DNA from: Halomonas sp. DQ26W | GTDB taxonomy: Bacteria > Pseudomonadota > Gammaproteobacteria > Pseudomonadales > Halomonadaceae | Direction of reading: 5' to 3' | NCBI RefSeq assembly: GCF_003339685.1 | Contig: NZ_QPKI01000015.1 | Span: 1-64,000, forward strand | DNA length: 64,000 nt | Shown here: piece after piece, positions 43,895-53,321 of the stretch | Layout: each line of letters opens with the position of its first letter | Numbering within the stretch: position 1 is the first letter of the stretch | Translations under genes and position numbers: made by a program | Notes under the pieces: model-generated | What the model saw: the letters and a program-made list of their open reading frames with translations, nothing else | Databases searched by the model: none | Told to the model about the DNA's origin: nothing

Positions 43895-44767
43895 ATGTTC
43901 CAACGCCTGTTGCCTGCTTTTGCCCTGCTACTCGTCACGCTCGTCACGCCCTCCCTGGCCGTGGCCCAGACCCTGGTCTTCACCGCCATCCCCGACGAGG
44001 ATGAGACACGGCTACAGCAGCGCTTCCAGGCCGTGGCCGACTACCTCGCCGAGACGCTCGACGTCGAGGTGCGCTTCATTCCGGTCACCTCCTACGCCGC
44101 CTCGGTCACCGCCTTTCGCAACAACCAGGTGCAGCTGGCCTGGTTCGGCGGTTTCACCGGCGTGCAGGCACGCCAGCTGGTGCCGGGCTCCCGCGCCATC
44201 GCCCAGGGCGTGGAGGACCCCGAGTACAAGAGCTACTTCATCGCCAATCAGGCCACCGGCCTCGAACCCCACGACAGCGACACCGCCCCCGAGGGGCTGC
44301 GCGACCTGACCTTCAGCTTCGGCTCCCAGAGTTCGACCTCCGGGCGCCTGCTGCCGGAGTATTTCCTGCGCGAGCACCTCGGCGCCTCGCCCAACGAGCT
44401 GTTTACCCGGGTCGGCTTCAGCGGCAACCACAGCCGTACCATCTCGGTGGTGCAATCCGGCGCCTACCAGGCCGGCGTAGTCAGCTACAAGGCGTGGGAG
44501 AACGAGCTCGAGGCGGGCAACATCGACCCCGACCGGGTCCAGGTGATCTGGGAGACCCCGCCCTACCCCGACTATCAGTGGACCGTACGTGGCGACGTCG
44601 ATGAGCGATTCGGTGATGGTTTCACCGAACGCCTGCAGCAAGCGCTGCTCGACATGGATGACCCCGACCTGCTGGCCAGCTTTCCCCGCGCGGGCTTCAT
44701 CCCGGCCGTGAATGAGGACTACCAGGAAATTCTCGAGGTCGCGCAATCCCTGGGGCTGCTCGACTGA
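43895..44767 (+). CDS. Putative selenium-oxyanion ABC transporter binding protein (PhnD-like)
   Basis: 290 residues from the ATG at 43895 (AAGGA upstream). Signal peptide 1-24 (ending SLAVAQ), then a PhnD-like periplasmic domain: LVFTAIPDEDETRLQQRFQ, VTSYAASVTAFRNNQVQLAWFGGFTGVQAR, FGSQSSTSGRLLPEYFL. PhnD-like proteins of this form that occur beside selD genes are annotated as putative selenate-binding proteins. It is 113 bases downstream of senA on the same strand. Phosphonate or another oxyanion is the alternative ligand. Confidence 0.75.
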   Translation: MFQRLLPAFALLLVTLVTPSLAVAQTLVFTAIPDEDETRLQQRFQAVADYLAETLDVEVRFIPVTSYAASVTAFRNNQVQLAWFGGFTGVQARQLVPGSRAIAQGVEDPEYKSYFIANQATGLEPHDSDTAPEGLRDLTFSFGSQSSTSGRLLPEYFLREHLGASPNELFTRVGFSGNHSRTISVVQSGAYQAGVVSYKAWENELEAGNIDPDRVQVIWETPPYPDYQWTVRGDVDERFGDGFTERLQQALLDMDDPDLLASFPRAGFIPAVNEDYQEILEVAQSLGLLD

Positions 44768-45420
44768 TGACCACGCTGGCGCTGCAGGATGCCGTCGCCA
44801 CCTATGGCGAGGTGCGCGTGCTCGGGCCAGTGAGCCTGACGCTGGCACCCGGCGAACGCGTGGCGCTGGTGGGTCGCAGCGGTGCCGGCAAGTCGACGCT
44901 GCTGTCGGTGATGTATGACCGATGGCGCGACCAGGAAGCCGCCCTGATGCCTCAGGACCTGGGGCTCGTGGCGACACTCTCGGTGTTCCACAACGTCTAT
45001 ATGGGCCGACTCGACCGCCACCCCTGGTGGCGCAACCTGCTGACCCTGGTGCGCCCGCGGCCAGGTGACGTGACGGACGTCCGCACCCTGCTCGCCCGGC
45101 TCGGCCTGGACGACAAGCTCTGGACGCCCTGCGGCGAACTCTCCGGCGGGCAGCGACAGCGCGTCGCCGTGGCGCGGGTCATCCATCAGGGCGGTGGTAT
45201 TCTGCTCGCCGATGAGCCAGTCTCGGCACTCGACGGGCCTCTCTCCGAGGCAACCCTGACCGCCCTGACCGACGCCTACCCCACCGCGGTACTGGCCATG
45301 CACGACGTGGACCTGGCGCTGCGCTACTGCACGCGGGTGATCGGCATCCAGGATGGCGCCATTGCCATCGACCAGCCCAGCCAGCGCCTGGCCGCCACCG
45401 ACCTGCTGCCGCTCTACTGA
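44767..45420 (+). CDS. ABC transporter ATP-binding protein (selenium-linked)
   Basis: 217 residues, short for the PhnC family. Walker A GRSGAGKST, a compressed Q-loop region ALMPQDLGLVATLSVFHNVYMG, signature LSGGQRQRVAVAR, Walker B GILLADEPVSALD and the H-loop LAMHDVDLAL. Its start overlaps the binding-protein stop (TGATG), as does the next gene with its own stop, so the three subunits are coupled. Confidence 0.85.
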   Translation: MTTLALQDAVATYGEVRVLGPVSLTLAPGERVALVGRSGAGKSTLLSVMYDRWRDQEAALMPQDLGLVATLSVFHNVYMGRLDRHPWWRNLLTLVRPRPGDVTDVRTLLARLGLDDKLWTPCGELSGGQRQRVAVARVIHQGGGILLADEPVSALDGPLSEATLTALTDAYPTAVLAMHDVDLALRYCTRVIGIQDGAIAIDQPSQRLAATDLLPLY

Positions 45421-46907
45421 TGCCGTTGACCGCCACACGCCGCGTTACCCTGGGGCTGGTCCTGCTGGCCGCGGTGTGCCTGTTGTTCGGCGACTTCGAG
45501 ATCAGTACCCACGACCCCTGGCACGCGCTCGGGCGTCTGTTCATGGGGCTTATCCAGCCCGACTTCTCCCGGGTCGACTTCCTTGGCGAGGCCCTGCTGC
45601 GCACGGTGGCCTTCGCCTTCGTCGGTGTGGGGCTCGGCTCGGCGGCGGGCATGCTGCTGGCCCTGCTCTTCCAACATGTCTGGGTGCGCACCTTCTGCGC
45701 CTTCATCCGCGCCATCCACGAGCTGTTCTGGGCGCTGATCTTTCTGCAGAGCTTCGGCCTGCATCCGATCACCGGCGTACTGGCCATCGCCATTCCCTAC
45801 GCCGGCACCTTCGCCAAGGTCTATGCCGAGATCCTCGACGAATGCGACCCGCAGCCGGAACGCACCCTGCCGCAGCGCGCCGGGCGGCTCTCGGCGCTGG
45901 TCTATACCCGCATCAGCCAGGCCTGGCCGCATCTGGTCAGCTATACCGCCTATCGGCTCGAGTGCGGCCTGCGCTCCAGTGCGGTGATCGGCTTCGTCGG
46001 CATGCCGACCCTGGGGTTTCACCTGGCTGGCGCCTTCGCCCAGGGCCACTACGGCACGGTGGGCGCGTTGCTGTTGCTCTTCTACGCCCTGATCGCCAGC
46101 CTGCGGCTGTGGGCGCGGCCACGGCTGCTGCCCCTCTACCTGGTGGCTTCCCCCTTCCTGCTGGGTACCGGGCTGCCGATCATGTGGAGCAATGTCTCGC
46201 GCTTCTTCACCGAGGACATCGTGCCCGCCCCCCTGCGCAACGGCGAGGGCCTGGAGGGCCTCTGGCCCTGGTTCGGCGATCTGCTGCTGGGCCAAGCCCT
46301 GCCCGGCATCTGGAATACGCTGCTGCTGACCCAGATCGCCCTGGTGCTCACCGGCGTGCTGGCGATGACGCTGTTCCCGCTGATCTCTCATCATTTCACG
46401 GGGCGCCACGTCACCGGCCGGGTACGCGGTGCCCTGGGGCATGGCGTGCTGGTGGTCATGCGCTCCACCCCCGAGTACCTGCTGGCCTTCATCCTGCTGC
46501 AGCTCTGGGGGCCCTCGATGCTGCCGGCGGTGGTCGCCCTGGCACTGCACAACGGCGGCATCATCGGCCACCTGGTCGGACGCCGCAGCAATGAGATCCA
46601 CCTGCGCCAGGACGCACCGGCCGGCATGAACCGCTACGCCTACGAGGTGGCGCCACGGGTCTACGGCCCCTTCCTGGCGCTGCTCTTCTACCGCTGGGAG
46701 ATCATCATGCGCGAGACGGCGATACTGGGGATTCTCGGCATCGCCACCCTGGGCTTCTACGTCGACAGCGCCATTCAGGAGCTACGCTTCGACCGCGCCA
46801 TGGTACTGATCGTGATCACCGCGCTGCTCAACATCGGGGTGGATATCCTCGCCCGTCGGCTGCGCGCCCACCTGCACCTGAGCCACACCGCCCGCAGCGA
46901 GCCGTAA
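45420..46907 (+). CDS. Double-length ABC transporter permease (PhnE-like fusion)
   Basis: 495 residues, about twice the size of a PhnE permease. Two homologous halves are visible: the first with AIHELFWALIFLQSFGLHPITGVLAIAIPYAGTFAKVYAEIL and the second with VLVVMRSTPEYLLAFILLQLWGPSMLPAVVALALHNGGIIG and WEIIMRETAILGILGIATLGF. A single polypeptide would supply both halves of the channel. It ends the transporter operon. Confidence 0.85.
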   Translation: MPLTATRRVTLGLVLLAAVCLLFGDFEISTHDPWHALGRLFMGLIQPDFSRVDFLGEALLRTVAFAFVGVGLGSAAGMLLALLFQHVWVRTFCAFIRAIHELFWALIFLQSFGLHPITGVLAIAIPYAGTFAKVYAEILDECDPQPERTLPQRAGRLSALVYTRISQAWPHLVSYTAYRLECGLRSSAVIGFVGMPTLGFHLAGAFAQGHYGTVGALLLLFYALIASLRLWARPRLLPLYLVASPFLLGTGLPIMWSNVSRFFTEDIVPAPLRNGEGLEGLWPWFGDLLLGQALPGIWNTLLLTQIALVLTGVLAMTLFPLISHHFTGRHVTGRVRGALGHGVLVVMRSTPEYLLAFILLQLWGPSMLPAVVALALHNGGIIGHLVGRRSNEIHLRQDAPAGMNRYAYEVAPRVYGPFLALLFYRWEIIMRETAILGILGIATLGFYVDSAIQELRFDRAMVLIVITALLNIGVDILARRLRAHLHLSHTARSEP

Positions 46908-46930
46908 TGGGCCTGCCACCCCGAAGGGCA

Positions 46931-46962
46931 AGCGCCCCCGCCGGAAGACCGGCGGGGGCGCT
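46931..46962. terminator. Strong hairpin terminator
   Basis: A perfect 14-bp stem AGCGCCCCCGCCGG / CCGGCGGGGGCGCT with an AAGA loop, between the convergent ABC permease and ilvD. There is no T-tract. Confidence 0.75.
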
Positions 46963-46992
46963 GTCAGATGATGCCTTCCAACAGCCAGACGC

Positions 46993-48681
46993 TCACTCCG
47001 CCAGGTCGGTCACCGCGCCGGTGGAGGCGGAGCTGACCGTCCTGGCGTACTTGGCCAATACGCCGCGGGTGTAGCGCGGTGCCGGCTGCCGCCAGGCGGC
47101 CCGACGCCGCTGCATCTCGCCGTCATCGACCGCTACCTCGATGGTATTGGCCTCGGCATCGATGGTGATGGTGTCGCCGTTCTCGACCAGCGCCAGCGGC
47201 CCGCCATCGAAGGCCTCGGGCGACACGTGGCCCACCACGAAGCCATGGCTGCCGCCGGAGAAGCGCCCGTCGGTGATCAGCGCTACGTCGTTGCCGAGCC
47301 CCCGGCCCATGATCGCCGAGGTCGGGGTGAGCATCTCGCGCATGCCGGGTCCGCCCTTCGGCCCCTCGTAGCGAATCACCACCACGTCACCGGCCACCAC
47401 GGTGCCGTCGTTGATGCGTGCCTGGGCCTCCTCCTCCGAGCCGAACACCCGCGCACTGCCGGTAAAGCGCGTGCCCTCCTTGCCGGTGATCTTGGCCACG
47501 GCCCCTTCGGGCGCCAGGTTGCCGTAGAGGATCCGCAGGTGGCTCTCGGCCTTCAGTGGCGCCGACAGCGGTGCGATGATCGACTGCCCCTCGGCATAGG
47601 GCGCCACGTCGGCCAGGTTCTCGGCCAGCGTCCGGCCGGTGACCGTCAGGCAATCGCCATGCAGCAGCCCGGCATCGAGCAGCATCTTCATCAGCGGCTG
47701 GATGCCGCCGATCGCCACCAGCTCGCTCATCATGTAGTGGCCGCTGGGGCGCAGGTCGGCGAGCACCGGCACCCGCTTGCCGATTTCGGTGAAGTCCTCG
47801 AGCGAGAGCGGCACCCCCACGGTGTTGGCCATGGCGATCAGGTGCAGCACCGCATTGGTGGAGCCCCCCAGGGCAATGACCACGGTGATGGCGTTCTCGA
47901 AGGCGTCACCGGTCATGATGTCCGAGGGCTTGATATCCCGCGCCAGCAGTTCCAGTACCGCGGCACCGGCGGCCTCGCAGTCGTCGCGCTTCTCCTGGGA
48001 CACCGCATTCTGCACCGAGCTGCCCGGCAGGCTCATGCCCAGCGCCTCGATGGCCGACGCCATGGTGTTGGCGGTGTACATGCCGCCGCAGGAGCCGGGG
48101 CCGGGAATCGCCTTCTCCTCGATCTGCTTCACCTCGATCAGGTCCAGGTCTCCGCGGGTGTAGGCACCCACGGCCTCGAACACCGAGACGATGTCGGTGT
48201 GCCCCTCGCCGGGCAGAATGGTGCCGCCGTAGACGAACACGCTGGGCCGGTCGAGCCGTGCCAGCCCCATCAGGCAGCCCGGCATGTTCTTGTCGCAGCC
48301 GCCGATGGCCACCAGGCCATCGAAGCCCTCGCAGCCGGCCACGGTCTCGATGGAGTCGGCGATCACCTCCCGCGATACCAGCGAGTACTTCATGCCCTCG
48401 GTGCCGTTGGCGATGCCGTCGGAGATAGTGATGGTGTTGAAGATCACCCCCTTGCCGCCGGCCGCGTCGGCGCCGTCGCTGGCCCGCTCGGCAAGGGTAT
48501 GGATATGGCTGTTGCAGGGCGTGAGATTACTCCAGGTAGAGGCGATACCCACCTGGGGCTTCTTGAAATCCTCGTCGGTAAAGCCCACCGCACGCAGCAT
48601 GGCGCGGCTGGCGGACTTGCCGACCCCATCCACTACCGGGGCGGAATAACGGCGGCGCGGATCCTCGGGCGTATCGCTCAT
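46993..48681 (-). CDS. ilvD: Dihydroxy-acid dehydratase
   Basis: 562 residues from the ATG at 48681. Iron-sulfur cysteines in [25 protein letters not shown] and [15 protein letters not shown]-terminal substrate loop [21 protein letters not shown]. It dehydrates 2,3-dihydroxy acids in valine, isoleucine and pantothenate synthesis. The family also includes sugar-acid dehydratases, but the short start ([28 protein letters not shown]) and full-length match support IlvD. Confidence 0.9.
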   Translation of the reverse strand: MSDTPEDPRRRYSAPVVDGVGKSASRAMLRAVGFTDEDFKKPQVGIASTWSNLTPCNSHIHTLAERASDGADAAGGKGVIFNTITISDGIANGTEGMKYSLVSREVIADSIETVAGCEGFDGLVAIGGCDKNMPGCLMGLARLDRPSVFVYGGTILPGEGHTDIVSVFEAVGAYTRGDLDLIEVKQIEEKAIPGPGSCGGMYTANTMASAIEALGMSLPGSSVQNAVSQEKRDDCEAAGAAVLELLARDIKPSDIMTGDAFENAITVVIALGGSTNAVLHLIAMANTVGVPLSLEDFTEIGKRVPVLADLRPSGHYMMSELVAIGGIQPLMKMLLDAGLLHGDCLTVTGRTLAENLADVAPYAEGQSIIAPLSAPLKAESHLRILYGNLAPEGAVAKITGKEGTRFTGSARVFGSEEEAQARINDGTVVAGDVVVIRYEGPKGGPGMREMLTPTSAIMGRGLGNDVALITDGRFSGGSHGFVVGHVSPEAFDGGPLALVENGDTITIDAEANTIEVAVDDGEMQRRRAAWRQPAPRYTRGVLAKYARTVSSASTGAVTDLAE

Positions 48682-48795
48682 GATGCTTCCTCTATCGTTG
48701 TTCAGGGGGGTAATAGAGAGAGGGTGGACCGCAGACAGGACGGCTGTCCATGCCAAACCGCCATGTCTTGCCACAAGACGAGGCGGCGGCTATGC

Positions 48796-48816
48796 TGTAT
48801 CGCAAGTTGCGATACA
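48796..48816. promoter_or_regulatory. Perfect palindrome upstream of higB (autoregulatory operator)
   Basis: TGTATCGCAA-G-TTGCGATACA, a perfect inverted repeat with 10-bp arms, ends 9 bases before the higB start codon. Its position is that expected for a HigA-bound operator overlapping the promoter of the pair. Confidence 0.75.
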
Positions 48817-48825
48817 AGGTTGCCC

Positions 48826-49113
48826 ATGCATATCATTACCCAGAAACGCATCTGGGAAGCCAAGCAAAGATGGCCACAGGCCACATCGGCACTGGATGCT
48901 TGGTATCGACTGATGAAGTCGAGTGAACCCGGTAGCTTCGCTGAGATGAAGTCGCTGTTCCCGGCCACTGACAAGATCGGTAGGCAACATGTGTTCGATA
49001 TCGGCGGCAACAAGATTCGCCTGATCGCCGTGGTGCACTACCGATTCAAGAAGATCTACATCCAGCACGTCCTAGATCACGCCGAATATGACAAGGGCCA
49101 CTGGAAGGAGTGA
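48826..49113 (+). CDS. higB: HigB-type mRNA interferase toxin
   Basis: 95 residues from the ATG at 48826 (AAGG upstream). RelE-superfamily fold of the HigB/YgjN type: MHIITQKRIWEAKQRWP, FDIGGNKIRLIAVVHYRFKKIYIQHVLDHAEYDKG, with the conserved His/Tyr/Lys C-terminal active region. It cleaves translated mRNA on the ribosome when free of its antitoxin. It precedes higA, the unusual toxin-first order normal for hig loci. Confidence 0.9.
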   Translation: MHIITQKRIWEAKQRWPQATSALDAWYRLMKSSEPGSFAEMKSLFPATDKIGRQHVFDIGGNKIRLIAVVHYRFKKIYIQHVLDHAEYDKGHWKE

Positions 49114-49115
49114 AC

Positions 49116-49520
49116 ATGACCAGCATTGTCCAACAGGCAGCAGCCCATTGGCGCTTCGTGGCCCCCCTGCTCAATGCCCCGGAGTCGGAAGACGATTACG
49201 ACGCCCTGGTCGCGGCACTCGATGAGCTGCTGGAACTGATCGGAGACGACGAGGAGCACCCCCTGGCGAGCCTCGCCTCACACATGGGCGACCTCATCGA
49301 GGAGTACGACGACGCTCACCGTCCGATGCCGGAGGTCAGGGGAACCGACATGCTCCGCCACCTGATGCAGTGGCATGGCCTCGACCAGTCGAGCCTGCCG
49401 GAGGTCGGCACCCAGTCGGTGATCTCCGAGATCCTTGCCGGCAAGCGGCACCTGAACGTCCGCCAGATCAAGGCCCTGACACAGCACTTCGGACTGCCTG
49501 CCGACCTTTTCCTCGACTGA
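49116..49520 (+). CDS. higA: HigA-type antitoxin
   Basis: 134 residues from the ATG at 49116, with AAGGAG 5 bases upstream; a GTG at 49110 overlapping the toxin stop is possible. Residues 1-70 are helical and acidic (toxin-binding). Residues 75-134 are an XRE helix-turn-helix: MLRHLMQWHGLDQSSLPEVGT, SVISEILAGKRHLNVRQIKAL. It neutralises HigB and should repress the pair through the 48796-48816 palindrome. Confidence 0.9.
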   Translation: MTSIVQQAAAHWRFVAPLLNAPESEDDYDALVAALDELLELIGDDEEHPLASLASHMGDLIEEYDDAHRPMPEVRGTDMLRHLMQWHGLDQSSLPEVGTQSVISEILAGKRHLNVRQIKALTQHFGLPADLFLD

Positions 49521-49581
49521 GCTTCGACTTGCCCTCGCCGATCTCCCCGCGGAGGCAGGTGCACCCGGCGATCGCTCTGCC

Positions 49582-50277
49582 TCAGCGCGGCTGCACGGCG
49601 TCGTGGAAGGCGCGCTCCTTCGCCACGGTATCGCGGAAACGCTCGGCCATGCGGGCGAAGGCGGTGTCATCGAGCGCCGCCGCCTCCTCGTCCAGGCGCT
49701 GGCGCAGCCAGGCCACGAACTCCTGAAAGGCGGGGTTGTCGTGCAGATCGATCCACTCCCCCATCAACGGGTGCAGCCCGTCTACACGGGTCACGCGCAG
49801 CGCCCACTCGAGATAGACCCACTCGGTGACCACCAGCACCGCCAGGATCTCGGCGTAGTCGCCGCCCTGGCCGGTGTCGTGCAGCAGCTTGCGAAATGCC
49901 CGGGTCTGCGGCAGATAATCCGGCGCCTCGCGCTGGGACGCAGGTACATCGAAGGCCTCGAAGGTGCGCTGGAAGGTGCTGTTCTCGTCGCTGGTCAGCA
50001 TGCCCATGAACTGCCCCAGCACCACGCGGTCGGCCATGCTCGGCGCCTGGCCGATGGCGTGGCCGATCAGCGCAGTGAAGGGGTCGACGAAGCCGTAGTC
50101 CTGCACCATATAGGCAGCAAAGTCGTCACCCGCGAGCCGCCCCTCGGCCAGGGCGTCGAACAGCGGGTGATTCACGGTCGCTGACCAGTCCGGCTCGCTG
50201 ATCTCGCGCAGCCAGTCGGTGATGTGCGCCGATTTACGGCCGGCGGCCCAGGCGTTCCAGTCTGAACGGGTGGTCAT
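49582..50277 (-). CDS. TenA-family protein (cysteine-free, TenA_E-like)
   Basis: 231 residues, all-helical TenA fold: TVNHPLFDALAEGRLAGDDFAAYMVQDYGFVDPF, ILAVLVVTEWVYLEWA and LMGEWIDLHDNPAFQEFVAWL. TenA_C enzymes use an active-site cysteine; this protein contains no cysteine at all, so it belongs with the TenA_E group, which uses a glutamate and salvages aminopyrimidine (HMP) precursors from degraded thiamine. It overlaps the upstream transporter gene by one base and shares its TPP riboswitch. Confidence 0.83.
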   Translation of the reverse strand: MTTRSDWNAWAAGRKSAHITDWLREISEPDWSATVNHPLFDALAEGRLAGDDFAAYMVQDYGFVDPFTALIGHAIGQAPSMADRVVLGQFMGMLTSDENSTFQRTFEAFDVPASQREAPDYLPQTRAFRKLLHDTGQGGDYAEILAVLVVTEWVYLEWALRVTRVDGLHPLMGEWIDLHDNPAFQEFVAWLRQRLDEEAAALDDTAFARMAERFRDTVAKERAFHDAVQPR

Positions 50278-51680
50278 CAGGCGCCTCCCTTGCTTGCCAG
50301 GTGAAATTTCGCCCCGGGGCGCAGCCAGGCGATCAGCAGGCTGGCCAGGGTGGAAGCGAGCAGCGCACCGAGGAAGGGCGCCAGGGTCGGAATGCTGTCG
50401 GGGAAGCTCGCCGCCAGCACGCCGGCGGCCAGGCTGCCCTGCGCGATCCAGCCCGGCAGCACCGCGCCGAGCAGGCCCGCCACGCCGCCGGCGACCGCCG
50501 CCAGCGGACTCATGCGCCGCCACAGGCCCAGCAGCACCGGCACCACGATGGCGGCGCAGAGCAGGTCGGCAATCAGGAACAGCCGCAGCACCGAGAAGCC
50601 CTGAAGGGCCACCCATACCACCGGCGCCATCAGCGCCACCGTAACCAGCCGCGCCGCGCGTACCGAGAGCCCACGCCGCCCGGAGCTGGCCACCGCCATG
50701 GAGGCGATCGCGTTCTGCAGAGTATCCACGCTGGAGGCCACCAGCGTTACCGCCAGCACCAAAGCCGGCAGGCCCAGCCAGGCCGGCGCGGCGGAGAGCA
50801 GCGCGAAGAAAGGAATCGGCGGCTCGCCCAGCGGCAGGGCGTGCATGGCCGCCAGGATGCCCAACCCGCCGATGGCCATCACCACCAGCAGGCTGCTGGC
50901 CCCGCCCAGCAGCGCCCCGCGGCCCAGCGCACGGTCGTCCTCGGCCGCCCAGATGCGCTGCCAGTAGCCCTGGTGGAAGAGGTTGGCCGCGGTGACCGCG
51001 ATCACCAGGGTCAGCGACACCGAGAGCGCGCTGCCGATGGGAATGGACGGCATCACGGCCCCGGCCGGCATGGGCGGCAGCCACCACCAGGCCACGCCGC
51101 CGACCAGCACCAGCAGGGCCAGCAGCAACCAGGCCTGCCAGCGATCAGTGGCCAGGCTCGCCCTCAAGCCGCCCAGGGTGGTGTAGACCAGTGTGACCAC
51201 CGCCACGCCGAGGATCACCAGCGAAGGCGGCACATCGGAGAGCAGCGCGGCGATGGCGCCGATGGCGGTCAGCTCGGCGGCCAGGAAGATGGCCATGTAG
51301 GCCACGGAAACGAAGGAGACCCAGCGCCGCACCCCGCCGCCATAGCAGGCCTCGGCGAACTCACCGATGCTGCGCCCTTGCGGCAGGTGGCGTCGGATGG
51401 CAGGGCCGTAGAGCCCCAGTATCAGAAACGGCAGCGACGAGCCGATGGCGTAGCCGGCCAGCGCCACCGGGCCGACAAAGGCACCGATCTCCGGCGGCGC
51501 GAAGAGGATCCAGGCACCCATGCTGGAGGCCAGGAACGACAGGCCGATAGCCTGGGCGCCCTGGGAGTTGCGCGCGGTCACATAGTCATCGAGGAGGCCA
51601 TCGGCACGGCGGGCCCGCAGACCCAGAAAAGCAAAGCAGAGCAGCGCCGCGCCGAGCACGGCAGACGTCAGGTAAGGCAT
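50277..51680 (-). CDS. Sodium:solute symporter family transporter under TPP control
   Basis: 467 residues, about 13 membrane helices of the SSS (sodium/solute symporter) family: [73 protein letters not shown] and [18 protein letters not shown]. The riboswitch upstream and the coupled tenA gene downstream indicate that it imports thiamine or a pyrimidine breakdown product of it. The exact ligand is inference. Confidence 0.82.
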   Translation of the reverse strand: MPYLTSAVLGAALLCFAFLGLRARRADGLLDDYVTARNSQGAQAIGLSFLASSMGAWILFAPPEIGAFVGPVALAGYAIGSSLPFLILGLYGPAIRRHLPQGRSIGEFAEACYGGGVRRWVSFVSVAYMAIFLAAELTAIGAIAALLSDVPPSLVILGVAVVTLVYTTLGGLRASLATDRWQAWLLLALLVLVGGVAWWWLPPMPAGAVMPSIPIGSALSVSLTLVIAVTAANLFHQGYWQRIWAAEDDRALGRGALLGGASSLLVVMAIGGLGILAAMHALPLGEPPIPFFALLSAAPAWLGLPALVLAVTLVASSVDTLQNAIASMAVASSGRRGLSVRAARLVTVALMAPVVWVALQGFSVLRLFLIADLLCAAIVVPVLLGLWRRMSPLAAVAGGVAGLLGAVLPGWIAQGSLAAGVLAASFPDSIPTLAPFLGALLASTLASLLIAWLRPGAKFHLASKGGA

Positions 51681-51689
51681 GTCGCACTT

Positions 51690-51789
51690 CCTCCGCCGGT
51701 ATGAACCGGATCAGGTTCCAGGGTCAGCGCTAGGCCCTCTCAGCCCCCTGGCGGCTCCGTTTCGAGCCGGCAAGCGGGACTCCCCTGGC
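51690..51789 (-). promoter_or_regulatory. TPP (thiamine pyrophosphate) riboswitch
   Basis: The minus-strand RNA shows the conserved order of the THI element: CCAGGGGAG at the 5' side, GGGGGCTGAGAGGG, ACCCTGGAACCTGATCCGGT and TCATACCGGCGGAGGAAG. The last segment contains the GGAGG RBS of the symporter gene, so ligand binding can mask translation initiation directly. It sits about 10 bases before the start codon. Confidence 0.95.
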
Positions 51790-51858
51790 GACAGTGAATG
51801 AATTGTTGGGATTAATTCAAGTTATGGACGGAATGGCCGATATCAGCATCTCACGTCC

Positions 51859-52608
51859 ATGAATGTTATAACGAGCGATGATACAACAGTCGCTACATGC
51901 GAACGACCACTCTCGCCGAGACTACCGATGCCGTTTACCGAAGCCAAGGAACACGCCCCCGGCCAGTTGCACGCCATCTTCGCCGACCCCTACAGCGCCT
52001 TCGGCAATCAGGTGATCGAGCGGCAGCTCCACCTGCGCATTGCCCTGGAGACCCTGGTGCTGGCGCCCATGTCCCGGGGCCAGCTCCTGCTGAGGGTAAT
52101 TCACGGCTGGGAAAATGGCGGCTTCGAACCCACCGACCTGGCACATAGCGACCATCGCATCGGCTCCCTCGACGATCTGCGCAGCGCGGCCGAACGCTAC
52201 CACCAGGCCTTCGAGGCTTCGCACCCCTTCCCGCAGGACGACGCCTCACTGCTGGCCCGCCCGCTCGAGCACGCCATCATTCGGGCCGAAGCCAACGGCC
52301 AGGCGCTCGACGAGGAGACCCGCACCATCCCCGCCCGCTGGCCCGCCTTCGACCAGGGGCTCTACCTCTACACCTTCTTCAAGGTCTACCACCGCCTCAC
52401 CTACGGCGAGGATGAGACCTACCGTTCCATCTCCTGCATGACCCCCGCAGGCCACCGCGAAGTGCATGAATTCCACCTCGAAGAGGGCGAATTCGCCGTG
52501 GTCTCCCCCACCGAGGAGGACACCACAGCCGAAACGATACTGGTCCTGCATGAAAGCCAACTGGTGCCGATGCTGCAGCTATTGGAAGGGTGCCGGGACA
52601 GCGCCTGA
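51859..52608 (+). CDS. Hypothetical protein, about 226-249 residues
   Basis: Starts are possible at 51859 or, more likely by composition, at the ATG at 51928 (226 residues from MPFTEAKEHAPGQLH). It is soluble, acidic, without signal peptide. Visible features are FADPYSAFGNQVIERQLHLR, a helical middle, and a C-terminal beta-rich part (HEFHLEEGEFAVVSP). I do not recognise the family. It stands alone, divergent from the thiamine genes. Confidence 0.7.
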   Translation: MNVITSDDTTVATCERPLSPRLPMPFTEAKEHAPGQLHAIFADPYSAFGNQVIERQLHLRIALETLVLAPMSRGQLLLRVIHGWENGGFEPTDLAHSDHRIGSLDDLRSAAERYHQAFEASHPFPQDDASLLARPLEHAIIRAEANGQALDEETRTIPARWPAFDQGLYLYTFFKVYHRLTYGEDETYRSISCMTPAGHREVHEFHLEEGEFAVVSPTEEDTTAETILVLHESQLVPMLQLLEGCRDSA

Positions 52609-52654
52609 GGGAGCTTCATCACACGCTTTCGGTGATCTCGATCGCCCCTGATCG

Positions 52655-53245
52655 TTATGTCTTCTCCCGCGGCACCCTGCCCATCAGGTAGAACTCGTCG
52701 TTGGGTGGCGTTCCGGTCAGCGTGACCAGGCGGTTGGAGAGGCCGAAGAAGGCGGTGATGGCACCGATGTCCCAGATGTCGTCCTGGGTGAAGCCGGCGT
52801 CCAGCAAGCGGGTCTGCCATTCGTCGGTGAGCTCGCCCACATCCAGGCCACAGTGAAAGGCGAAGTCGAGCATGAGCCGATGGCGCTCGCTCAGCGGTGC
52901 CGTGCGATGGTTGATGGCAACCTGGTCAGCCAGCAGCGGGTCCTTGCTGTAGATGCGTACCAGGGCACCGTGGGCCACCACGCAATAGAGGCAGTGGTTG
53001 CGCGCGCTGGTGGCCACCACGATCATCTCTTTCTCGGCCTTGGTCAGCGTGTCCGACTCCCGCTCCATCAGGGCATCGTGGTAGGCGAAGAAGGCGCGGA
53101 ACTCGTCCGGGCGGTGGGCCAGCATCAGGAAGACATTGGGCACGAAGCCGGCCTTCTCCTGCACCGCCAGCATGGCGTCGCGGATATCCCCGGGCATGTC
53201 TTCGATCGACTCGGGAATCGGAAAGCGGCTGATGGGCGTAGACAT
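52655..53245 (-). CDS. Peroxidase-related AhpD-like protein (carboxymuconolactone decarboxylase fold)
   Basis: 196 residues from the ATG at 53245; an alternative start at 53275 adds 10. AhpD/CMD helical fold with the redox CxxC in NHCLYCVVAHGALVR and LSNRLVTLTGTPPNDEFY at the end. Such proteins reduce peroxides or act as thiol peroxidase helpers. It is monocistronic. Confidence 0.8.
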   Translation of the reverse strand: MSTPISRFPIPESIEDMPGDIRDAMLAVQEKAGFVPNVFLMLAHRPDEFRAFFAYHDALMERESDTLTKAEKEMIVVATSARNHCLYCVVAHGALVRIYSKDPLLADQVAINHRTAPLSERHRLMLDFAFHCGLDVGELTDEWQTRLLDAGFTQDDIWDIGAITAFFGLSNRLVTLTGTPPNDEFYLMGRVPREKT

Positions 53246-53321
53246 GGCGGGCTCCTGGTGGGATCTAAAGGTCACAGTCAGTTAACGTCAACGTAAAGTC
53301 ATTGTCCATGCCCACACGCAT

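Noticed and set aside
46993..48681. ilvD as a sugar-acid dehydratase of the tetronate type
   Set aside because: It is 31 kb from the tetronate genes, stands alone, and matches IlvD over the whole length.
47227..48825. Long plus-strand frame upstream of higB
   Set aside because: It is the shadow of ilvD on the other strand; only the last 95 codons from 48826 are HigB.
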